A model generated the notes under the pieces. It was not told the DNA's origin. It searched no databases and was given only the letters and a program-made list of their open reading frames with translations. Source: Apostichopus japonicus (taxonomy: Eukaryota > Echinodermata > Holothuroidea > Aspidochirotida > Stichopodidae). From it: a stretch of DNA of 64,000 bases. A program made the position numbers and the translations under genes. The stretch is from positions 24,952,960 through 25,016,959 of the forward strand of contig NC_092563.1 in NCBI RefSeq assembly GCF_037975245.1, given 5' to 3'. Positions 51,401 to 63,400 of the stretch are shown piece by piece. How positions within the stretch are numbered: the stretch's first letter is position 1; every line of letters begins with the position of its first letter.

Positions 51401-54400
51401 TGACTTAGACCTACTTCAAGCACGTTTCACCAGCGTGGGTTTCTCTTAGACTGCATTGCATCGCTGACAGAAACTGCAGATTCCTTGTTAGGCAAAAATG
51501 CATACAGTACATGTATTGAATATTAATGTACACACATGCCATCCAATCCCTTTTCGGCGTGTCCCGAAGCATTTATTTGAAAACCTCCAACAGATGCTGT
51601 GCTGTATTCTGTACCCCCCCCACATCCCTACAAACATAGACTGTTCCTAATTATCGTGTTTAATTGTAAACCATCCGTGCTTGTAATTGGCCGATTATGC
51701 TTAAACCATGTTTGAAGGTAAAAACTCAAGAAACATATCAGTGTGCACTTTCGTTGACCTCTTGTTCGGTACAGTACAAGCAACAGGTGCAAGGGCTAAG
51801 ATTGTGCAACAAGTATGTTTACAGTTGGGGATTACGGTAGCAGCGGGAATTTCATCAAGTTCAGCTTTGCGTGTATTATCTGGCTCAGTTTTTCTATCAG
51901 TATTATTTTTACTGGGTAATATTTTTCCGGGTATTAGTTTAACTGGGTATTCAAGGTCTGTTTCAGATATACCTGGCATTATATTCGTTGATGACAGATT
52001 TCAATACTGTTGGTATGGGTATGAATGAAAATGAAATACCAGGTACTGTGTACCTGGTATATCGATATATCGATGCAACCTACAAAGTGCTGCATTTTTT
52101 CCTCTCCTCTTTTGTTTAAATTTAAATTTTGTTTTGTCTGTCAGGAATTCTAAAGAATCTAGATTTATAGCTCATAAAGTATGTTTGTGGATGCGAGTCA
52201 ATATTACTACACACCTCCTCCCTCATAAATGTTAGCTGTATAACTTGGCATGGTAAGCCTATACAGTAGTTAGCCCATACCTGTACAGTAATTACAGTTT
52301 GTAGCATGAATTACCGTGGAAAGTAATTTGTGAGATGTTAATGTTGTTACTCAGTTTGCCAGGTTTTATATCAGGTTTATGAACATTTCTGTAAGTTTGA
52401 TTTTCCTGAGTGTTGGGATGCATAGTTTGGTAAGTGTGTGTAGATAGCATGGTGAATAGTACTGACCTGACTTGACCTTCATGAGTCCAAGTTGTAATTA
52501 TAGAGTGGCAGTGATTCTTGGTTTAATGTTGCTATACATGCTTTTATTGCTGCTAGTACGTACAGTAGTAGTATTTTGGTATTTTCGTTCAATATTTCCT
52601 TGAAGAAGCAATTATATTCATTCCTGTTCAGATGGATTGGAAATTGGGAATGTTTAATAATCATTTGGCAAAGAGGTTATGCATCAAGGTTAAAGTCAGT
52701 TTTTTAATGATTTCACTAAAAATATGAATTTGCATCAAAGTTCAATGTCTTTCAGAGCTATTGAATGACTGCATAAAACAATCAATCATTTAGAAAACAA
52801 ATATATAGTCCCAATATCAACAGCAGTTGTTCAAAGGTGCTAAAGTGCAGTAAAAGTGAGACTTCAATCACACCATGTTGTGGTATCTAGAGTATTCCAT
52901 TTCAGGGACACTGCCCACTGCTGATCAATTATCTCAAATGAAAAACAAACTCTCTCTTCTTTCCTTTTTTCCCTCCAGGACACAATGCTGCAATTCAAGT
53001 CAGCAGACGATGCCGCCCGCATCTCGACGGAAGATATCAGACACAAGCTCGGATCAGACCTGGACAATGGGCTGTCATCTCGAGAAGCGGAGAGGAGATT
53101 GATGGTGCACGGATACAACGACTTTGAAATTGCCAAAGAAGATCCCTTGTGGAAGAAATACCTTGAACAGGTAAACTTTTAAAACACAGAATGTGAGGAG
53201 TATAACGTATAAGGTTTAAACTCTGATCACTGGTTCCATGCTTGTGCTTTCAATTTGATACTAAAAAATCCTTGATTTCCACACTTCTCCCTTACCTGTC
53301 TGCCTTCAACTTATGCACTTCAACCTACCAAATCTTCCAAAGTTGATAATATTCTAATTCTGTCCACCGGTCTCTCCCCCCCCCCACCCCCACTTACCTT
53401 CCTATTCCATGACTGACTATTGTCTATCTGTCGTTCTTCAATGGAATTATTGGAACATATGGAATTACGTTTATAGAACCTTGCATTTTGTAAACTATCA
53501 CAAACATTTACAGCAAAGTACCTCCAATTATAAGGGCTTTTTAAGAGTACATGCATTACTGTACTCTACTAGCTACTATACAAGTTTCTTACAAAAACAA
53601 AATTGTTCCACATTTGCTCCATTTTTATGAGTTTCCATGGTACAGTACAGTATATTTCTTCTTATTGTCAGTGATATTCATTGATTCTTTATTTTTTCAT
53701 CCTCAGTTTAAAGATCCACTTATCATGCTCCTCCTGGCATCTGCTGTTGTCTCCATCCTAATGGGCCAGCTTGATGATGCCTTTAGCATCACGATAGTAA
53801 GTCTCTGTGTCTAACCGTATGTTAATTCAGCCACATACTGTAATAGCTTACCGCCTCATGAATGTGTCTTGTTGATGATATGTTTTTGTCTCAGGTGATC
53901 AGTTTTGTTCATTAAAGAACCTGCTATTATCGTAGTAGCTTCTTTTGAATGGTAGATTCGATGGGTAGTAAATGATGGGGATGGCCAGGAAGTGGGGGCG
54001 CAGTGTTGAAACGTTTCGATCCTGTAGTTTACTGTAGATAGATAGGAAAGTGCATATATTGACTGCGAGACAGGTAGATACATCACTTTTTCACCAAGGA
54101 GGTAAAGGGGGGAAAAAATGGGTTCTGTGAAGTTGAAAGGGCATATTTTGTTTTTCATTGAGTAGATTGGGGGTTTAATTTGAAATATGAAACAAATAAA
54201 ACATGCCCAAATTGAAGTTTAAATTTTGCCATTGGTAGTCAGTTATCTTCCATGTGTGAGCCTGACAGGTTTAATAGAGCCTAAATAGAACAATAGATGT
54301 ACTTACAGGGAACCATAACTGATAAGAATAGCCAGGGGAGTTCCCCACCCATAATTTATCCAAAATTCCCAATATTGAATCCATTGGAAATCAATGTTGT

Positions 54401-57400
54401 AGTTACCACTTCAAAAGATGACATTTTAGTAGGATTTTTTTCAAAACTCAATAACTTAAGATATATATGAGATATCTTAACACAATTTGTTTGCCTAAAT
54501 GTGTGACAATAGAAGTCCTAATTTTACAATTACAGATTGTAAAGAGTCTTAAGCACCTTACTGGTTATATTGTACTTCACATAACCAAATAAAACTGAAA
54601 CATCCTGTATGGTATATCAAAAGAATTCAATAATATAAGATTTCATACAGGTTGATTAAAAGCAGATGAATTGTTCAGACCAAATTTTTAATTTTCCTAC
54701 TAAAATTTTGGGACAGTCGTTTTTTTTTCTTTTCCATTGGAAGTGTTGCACCTGCATGTTGAACCCATATTGACAGAATAAATGTGATATGGATAAAGCT
54801 TAGTGCTTCACCAGGTGTTAACAATAGCAAAGTCAATATATTCAGTTTTACTTGCCATGCAATTCAAATTTGTGCCTTTCCCTTCTGTAAACATTAAAAA
54901 TTCCTATTTCACAAAAAGTTAACATATAATTAAATTATGTATGCTCTAGGTAGTACCATATTATCATGTCCAATGGTGTCGGTGATAAAGAATTTGTCAA
55001 ATTAGCATTGCAGTACATGTATATTTTCGGTGTAATGATTTAATAGCAGGCATTCAACAGGCAACCAAATATATATTGCATCAATATTAAATTTTGCTGT
55101 TAGTAAATCACAGGCTGAGAGAGACACAGGTTGGCAAACAAAGGCTGTAGTCCTCTTAAAATAACCTCGATACAGTACCTCGATTATCAGTTTGTGTTGC
55201 AAGATAGATGGATGGCGTAGACGTCCAAAGAAATGACAAACAGAGGACTGTCGCACAAAACTATCAATCAACAAGATATATTAGTTTCTATACCACTTAA
55301 AATCTTTTGAGAAATGGCCCTTTAAAGGCATTGAAGACTCGCCCCAAACCGTGTGCCACGCTCTGAAAAAGTTAACTTTCCGTTGCTTGCAAGTGAAGGT
55401 TTTTTTCATGTCGCTACAAAATGCAGACAGTAATGAAACGTGATACCTTGTTATCTTTAGCTAGACCTGACATGTTCATCGCTGCTATATGTACACTGTG
55501 TTGTGGGTATTGACCGCAGCTGTATGTACTGACTGTACACTAGTGTCTTATTATCGACGGTAGCAAGCTTTGTGTGTATTTTCTGGGATTGATGGTGGTT
55601 TCTAACACTTCTGTTACACCTTATTCGAAACTAGGTCAGATTACCGGCATTAGACGTTTCTTTGTGCACAAGTCTTCACACCCTTTAAACAACAGTAGTT
55701 CATTAATCAAAGTGACTGAACTACTTAGTCTAACATACTGACCAATGATATTAGCTCATCAGAAGCAAGACAATATTCTCATAGAGTTGGGTGGGCATAA
55801 AACCTGTTTGTTGCCTCAGATGACATGTTTACAATGCATTACAAATTTGTCAGGAATTGTTTGATTATCATTTGAAGCTCTGTTATTTAATGAAGTCAAA
55901 AGCATATTTTTTGGTGGGGTCTTCGAATTTGTCATACTTCGGTGGTAAAATATGTCAAAAACAGAGGTTCAAGGTAAAGAAATATTTATAGAAACAGCAA
56001 GTTCCTTTCTTGATGTGCTATCACATATCAACACTTATATTCTGCCTGAAAACCATGATGAATTTCCAATGTTAGGTTGGGTAGGATTTGTGTTGCAATA
56101 GTTTGTAAAGACCTACTTTTGTTATAACTTTTTTATGTTAGTATGGCTTCCTGTTATTGAGTGTGTCCTAGTATCTGTTTTGTGTTTGTAATGTAACTCT
56201 AAGCTTGCTTAGTTTACTTGAAGGACAGGAGGTGAAACAAAAATGCCAATTAGACAAATTTTACAGGGTTTTAGAGAAATACAGTAGTAGGTCTACATGA
56301 AGGTATTTTTAATGGATGAGATCCTAATTTGAATATTACTAATTGTACTAATTGTACATTGTCTTACAATTAAGCATTCTTTGTCTCTCTCTCTCTCTTT
56401 GTCAGGCAATTGTAATAGTTGTGACTGTTGCATTTGTTCAGGTAAGGAAACTTTCACTATTTCGGTCGATAAATTTTTTTTACTTCAACATCTAGAGTGA
56501 AAAAATAACACAAGCCTCTCCATTAGTAACATAGAGGATTTGTACAGTCTTTGTAGTATGTGGAAAACAGCACCAATGTCCAATCAAATCAAATGATATC
56601 TTGCTAGTTCTGTGAAACTTGACAAGTTGCAGTCTTTAACTGCAGATCACAATAGTACCATAAGTTGATCACCAGCAGGGTAATACAGTTCCATTCATAA
56701 TTATTGAAGAAGAGATCTTTTGAAACATAGTTTCAGAAGTTTCAAGTCAAGCTGACCATTTTCAAGCAGCTAAGTTGTGTTTTCTAAAGAATGTTTTTCG
56801 TCCGGCGAAACCTTTTCGAGTCACCCAACCTGTCAGTATGTATGTTAGGTGTGTTCCTGGCTTGTGAGCGACTTCACAGGACCGTGTCACTTATATTCGG
56901 AGGGATCGTTAAACAGTAAAGGGTCATACACATTAGACAGCATGTGATAGCGCCCTCTGTTGAAACCATGGAGACTGATTCCTATTGGTATGAGAATGAG
57001 TACTAGTACAAAACACTAAGTAGGAGTACTTACATCTTACAACAGAATCTATATACTAGATTTAGTTTCAACTTTATTTTCTACGTTCCATTTTTTACAT
57101 TTTGAACATTATAGGATAAATATAGATGGTATCAAATACAGTAAACAGTAAATATAGAGTATCAAAATAATTTATGTGAGATGGAAGTAGAGGAACCAGA
57201 AAAAAGTGGATACTTTTCTGGTATGTTCCCTTTGTAACATTGTAGTGAGTATAAGTACCAGTAACATTCCATGAGGGTGTAATGTTAGGGTCACTACAAT
57301 TCTGGGTATATGCTAGCTCTCTGACTTTCCTCCTTCGTTTTACAAAAAATGTGACTTTTAACTCAATCTTTTTAACCTGAGTTAACATTATATTTGTGAT

Positions 57401-60400
57401 TTATATTTTACTGAAGCTGGGAGGTTTGATGCTGGGGTAAAATGAACAATTTACCTTTGGGTATATTGCAGTATTGTTTCTATGAGTATTTTTTTCATGA
57501 AGTAACTTGTCCATAAACGGATTTCCCTTCTCCCATCTGGTTCAGAATATTAATTTTTTAATTTGGTTTTGTTTTTATTTTATTGTTTTCTTTACAGGAA
57601 TATCGCTCAGAGAAATCCTTAGAAAAACTTACAAAACTAGTGCCTCCTACTTGCCACTGGTAAGCCCCAACACCACCCCAATGAGGGATCATGATGAATG
57701 AGTAGTTTCTTCAAAAAAATGGTTTTCTCTGTAAATAAGCCCATATTTGTAGCTACACAGTGTCTTCTTCATGCAATGTTCATATATATATTTAGTTTTA
57801 TCACTGTTCTGGATTTTCCAACTCACTACATATACAGTATATATATATATATGTAGTAGGTTGTTATATGAGTAAGTATAAATATATATTAGTTAGTTGT
57901 CCAATATATTTTCTAAAACAATACTCCCTATTTATCAATTATAAGTCATATCTTATTTCACTGCTTTTTTCTCAGAATATATATATATTTTTTTTGAAGT
58001 ATAGGTGGATTTTCTTTATAATCTATGTATATATATAATGTATACACTCATATACATACATACATACATACATATGTAGATATATGTGCACACTTTATAG
58101 TTGTACAGAGGTAGAGAATGACAAGTTTAATAGTGCGTTCAAGAAACAGCCTCAGATTGCAATGAGGAGAAGCATCGTCAGATAGAGCACTCGCTGTATG
58201 AACTTTACATCTCAGTCTCCATTCCTGTGCAATTTTATCATTGAAAATGAAAAGTCTATCAATTAACAGATTTCTGTTGTATTCATTATCATATTGTTAT
58301 TGAAAGCAGCTCTCCTCCTTTCATATTTTGAAGTTAACCACCTCGCTTCATGTTTTTTGTCTATTGCAGTATCCGTGATGGGGCCCCGAGTGACTTCTTA
58401 GCGAGGGACCTTGTGCCTGGAGATACAGTCACTGTACGAGTAGGCGACAGAGTGCCTGGAGACATGAGGCTATTTGAGGTATCGTTACTTCCTGAAGTGA
58501 TCAGAGAGCATCCGATTTGCCACTAAGTTTTAAATTAAAGTAGTGTATAAACTTAAGACAAGAAAAACTTAAGACAAGAAAAAGTGTAGAGTTGACTTTT
58601 GGTAAACCCTCCTCCCCCCACCCATCCTTCCTCTCAAAATATCTATTTCAGGCACATCCCCCCACCCACCCTCCCTCTCAAAATATCTATTTCAGGTTCG
58701 ACCAAAATGTGTCTAATTCTGCTTTTGCAATTGAAATTAATCAATAGATTTTCATGGGAAGCCATTGCTTTGTTATCTGATAGAATAAAACAAAATAATT
58801 AGTAAGGCGAGATCATAGTAAAAAAATGTGTAAAATAAATTTGTGGTATTATGTGACCATATTATATTTTATGATTGATGTATATAGTCCATTTCCCTGC
58901 AGAGTGGCAAAAGTATTAATCCGGAGGCATTAATGAGAAGACTAGCTCAAGGCAGTATTTATTAATGCTTCTTCGTTCGGGTTCACTCTGCAACCTCCTT
59001 AAAGTTTGTGTAAGCCTACACCTAATTGGTCGATGATAAAGCTAACGTTGGTGGGCGTCGTCGATCAAGATTCATCCTATACTTGTATCACAGTGTAAGG
59101 TGGTTGCTATGGAAAACTTGTTTGTTTCATAGTGAGAAAATATATGTGATGAGATAGTTCAAGTAAAGGAATAATGAACGATGGAGGTTTCATAAAGTTG
59201 GCATTGTGCCAAGAGTAACTTTATAGCTCTTGCGTTGGAAATAAACCTCAATTATAACCACCCAAAGCTTGGTCTATAAATAACCGAACAATGTGTCTGA
59301 TGTCATCCAATCAAACAATAGGATTTTCAAAATGGTCCAGGTTTGGGCTATTGACAGTGATATCAGATGTTGGTAGCTAAAATACAGGATGTTTGAAAGG
59401 CCATAACTGGAATTATTACACCTTTTATTATAATTGATAAGAAGTATGTGCAGGTTTGAAATTATTCATTATGAATATGTAGTCACATCATTATAATATT
59501 TTAATAAGATCTACCAGGTCATTTATATTATGGCTATGTTTTGTGGACACCCATTTTCACATTAGCTTAATTGTTGGCCTTAAACCCTATCAGAAAACCA
59601 TGTTTCTTCTCTAGCTTTGTGTGAAAAGAAATACCTGTAATAGTGAAGCAAAATTAACAAGATTAACATTTGAGAATCTGTCACCAAAAAGCCTAAAATG
59701 GAAAGAATTAGCCTAGCTCCCAAACTTTAAATCAATAGGTTTTATGTTTTTAGTAGAATTAGTTGCATATTTTTCTACTAGCCTTTCTAATCAAACTAAG
59801 CTGACTTAGAAATAGTTCAGATCATTTGTTCTTGTTTGGAGGCGCGATATAGCATTTCATATTTTAGCCTTTATAATCAAACTAAGCTAACTTAGAAATA
59901 GTTCAGATCGTTTGTTCTTGTTTGGAGGCCCTATATATAGCATTTCATATTTTGATGAAATTGACACCCTGAATTCTGTGCCCTCCTCCCCTCACCAATC
60001 TTGCCTGTAGTGTTTCTTCTCTACTATTCTTTCTGTCCAGTTCCCTAATCAATCTAGTATAGTATATTCAGGACAAAGGTATTTGAATTTCTTAAGAATT
60101 GCCTGTCTCCTCTCTACAAATGCACTATTTTCATCTAAATTCAGTGTAGAAATCTCAGTAACTGAGCTGAGGGTCTGCTTTGTACTTAAAGGGATATTCC
60201 TGTGGGCAGATGATGTGACGCTTATGTCGAAAAGCTGCTTTTCACCTCAAGATGCAGAAAACTTTTTTCGATATTTTTTTTCAACCCATAATCAGCTAAT
60301 GGCATATTCCTTTAAAGTAATGTTTTGGATAACTGATGTCACAATTACTTATCTCCGTAGGCTCATGACTTAGCAATCGATGAGTCAAGTTTCACCGGAG

Positions 60401-63400
60401 AGACCAAGGCCAGTTACAAAACGACGAACGTACAGCTGGACACATCGAAGAAGAGGAGCACGCAGAAAAACGTCGCCTACATGGGCACACTAGTGACAAA
60501 TGGTCATGGAAAGGTACGGTGTAATAAAATAGTAAATAATTGTTTGTGAAAGTACGTACAGATGATAATTCTGTTGTGAATGTATTAAGTTTTAAGCTGG
60601 AGAGCATTGTGGTCAAGTGGTTACAGCAATAGACTTGTGATCAAAGGTTTGCAGGTCCCGACGAGATCATAAAGTTGTGTCCTTGGGCAAGGCACTTTAT
60701 ATCCATTGCCTCTCTTCACCCAGGTGTATAAATGGGGACTTGCAAGGTGACTTGTAAATATAGTTTTATGTGCCGACTTGTGGCTGCACTCTATAAGAAG
60801 TCCCTCAGGGGACACGTAGATGTGGTGCACTGTAGTGTCTCAGGAGGGATTGTTTGAATTGTGTACACTTTGGTGTGTAGGTGTGACAAGTTAACAATGA
60901 CCAGGGGTTAAGGTTATATAAAATAAGTTGTAAAGTTGTGGAAGGGGGCCTTGACCACAGACAAGACTGTAAAACCTTTAACTTTTACACAATGAAGTAA
61001 TATCTCTCTATTGCCATCAAAAGTAAATCAGTTTGAATGTCCATTTTTTCTACCTGTGATAGAGATGGGCGTGGAAGAAGAGTTGATTGAGGGTTTGTTT
61101 GGTCCGTCAGGGATACAGATTAATATTTATTATCCGTTCATCTTTATTTGCAGGGAATCGTCATTGCTACTGGAGAGAAGTCAGAGTTTGGTGAGATCTT
61201 CAAAATGATGCAAGCAGAAGAGGTAAAAAATTGCAAATGAAAGTGAAAAGAGACAAAAAAAAAATACAAAAATTTGTTATTCTATCAGTTATTTGTCATC
61301 TTTGTTATTCTGTCAAGCTGCCTCTTTAGGATATAGATGTTTAAGAGACAAAAAAAATTATAACAATTTGTTATTCCGTCAGTTATTTTGTCATCTTTGT
61401 TATGCTGTCAGTTATTTTGGCAGCTTTGTTATACTGTCAAGCTTTACCCCTTAGATATATTTTTAGCTTCATGTAAGTGATAGTGCAACAGGGTAGCCAA
61501 ATATATAAGTATCTAATTTGGTTTAAATATCTTCAAATGGCTGAAATAAGTTTGTTTCAAAATGCTCTGTTTCATTCATTAATGCTGCTTAACATTGAGT
61601 TCATATTTTCCTCATTTGTCAATGCATCACTGAGTGAGGTGTCAGGTAACAAATACAATGCCAATAACCTTTAGATATGATCTCTTCAACCTTAGAGTAT
61701 GAAAGAGCAGGAATACCACTGTATCTGATATTGCTCACAAAACTGTTTTGTGTAAACTGTATTTACTGGGTATTGAGAGGAACTTTGATTACATTTATTA
61801 TTACAATTTTCCTATATCATATTGGCTGTAAAATTTCCTTTGGTGTTTGTTGAGTCTTTGAATTCCCTCTCAAGATGAATAGACAGTTTAAGGCTGTGGT
61901 TCCAGTATTGGCTCATAAGGTGCTTTTCATGGCATATGGCATGGCATTCTATTTACTTTGTAAACCTTTTGTGAGTGATTTGATTGCAGCATTAGGTCAA
62001 ATTGAAATAAAGAAAATAATTGAGATTATCTCTGCAGAGCAGCAGTGCCTTTTGTGTGGAACTACAGAATACAAAAGATTGTGTACTTTGCAGCATAGCT
62101 GTGATGCTGCAGCCCCCCCCCCATCCCCGGCATCACATACTTACTAATATGCACTTACAATTGTAGCATATGATGTACAAAACCAGGGTCTCTCTGACAA
62201 GGTGTATCTATTGTAGTTTCCATTCTGTAATTGAATCCATTCACTGTTCTTTTGAATAGTCATACCGTAAAAAGTGTGTCCCACAAACTCTCTCTTGCTG
62301 GGTACTATATAGGGCTCCCTTTGAGTGTTTGTTGTTCTCTTCCTTACAGGCACCAAAGACACCCCTCCAGCGGAGTATGGGGATTCTCGGCAAGCAGTTA
62401 TCATTGTATTCATTTTGTATCATTGGCTTCATCATGTTACTAGGATGGATGCAGAACCGCAGACTCATCGACATGTTTACCATTGGAGTCAGGTAAGTCT
62501 CTTTGTTATGTAACTGAATGGATGGATTACAACTATTGCACTGCTGTGTTGTGAGAAATATATGTTCTGTTTGGTACTTAGATGATTGCACATTGTTGTT
62601 CCTCTCCTCAAACCCCTTGCTGCACACTGCCACCCTTCCCTTCCCTGCCATCAGCTCCACCTTCCCTCTATTCCTCCCTCCCCTTCACCTTCTCCCTTCA
62701 TCTTCCCACTCCTCCCTCCCCCTCTTCCTTCACCTCTTCTCCCCTTCCTTCATCTCCCCTTCCTTCATCTTCCCCCTCCTCTTCCTTCTTTTTCCTTCAC
62801 CTCCCCTCCATCCCTTCCCTTCACCTACCCTCCCTTCATCTTCCAACTCCTCCTTCCTCCTCTTCCTTCTCTTTCCTTCATCTCTCCTCCCATCCCCTCC
62901 CATCCCCTCCTTTCCCTTCACCTCCCCTCCCTTCACCTTCCTACTCCTCCCTCGCCCTCCTCTTCCTTCTCTCTCCTTCACCTCCCTTCCCATCCCTTCC
63001 CTTCACCTTCACTCTTTTCATCTTCCCACTCCTCCCTTCCCCTCCCCTCGCTACACCTCCCCCTTCCCTTTCCTTCACCTCCCTTTCCGTCCCATCCCTT
63101 CACCTCCCTTTATCTTCCCACTCCTCTTCCTTCTTTTTCCTTCCCCTCCCATCCCATCCCTTCCCTTCACCTCCCCTCCCTTCATCTTCCCACTCCTCCC
63201 TTCCCATCCCCCTTCTCTTTCCTTCACCTCCCATCCCCTCCTGTCCCCTTCCCTTCCTTTCATCTCCCTCCCTTCATCTTTCCACTCCTCCCTTCCGTTC
63301 TGCTCCCCTCCCCTCTTACTTCTCTTTCCTTCACCTCCCATCCCCTCCTGTCCCTTCCCTTCCTTTCATCTCCCTCCCTTCATCTTTCCACTCCTCCCTT

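Larger units (their letters stand above)
42447..52978 (+). other. SPCA intron 1 (10.5 kb)
   Basis: Contains minus-strand ORFs with THAP similarity (43780-44629), a hAT-like element (44777-45127), two U2-snRNA-derived repeats, two TTAA MITEs (45646-46009 and 49545-49889), a degenerate hAT-like candidate (50430-52087) and many TACTGTA/TACAGTA words. From about 46.1 to 49.5 kb I see no other feature. Confidence 0.65.

Noticed and set aside
51708-52028. 106-codon hydrophobic frame
   Set aside because: Overlaps an antisense frame of similar length inside a probable degenerate transposon; no domain or conserved motif seen.
59096-59115. X-box-like GTTGCTATGGAAAAC in SPCA intron 6
   Set aside because: One half departs from the RFX consensus and it stands alone.
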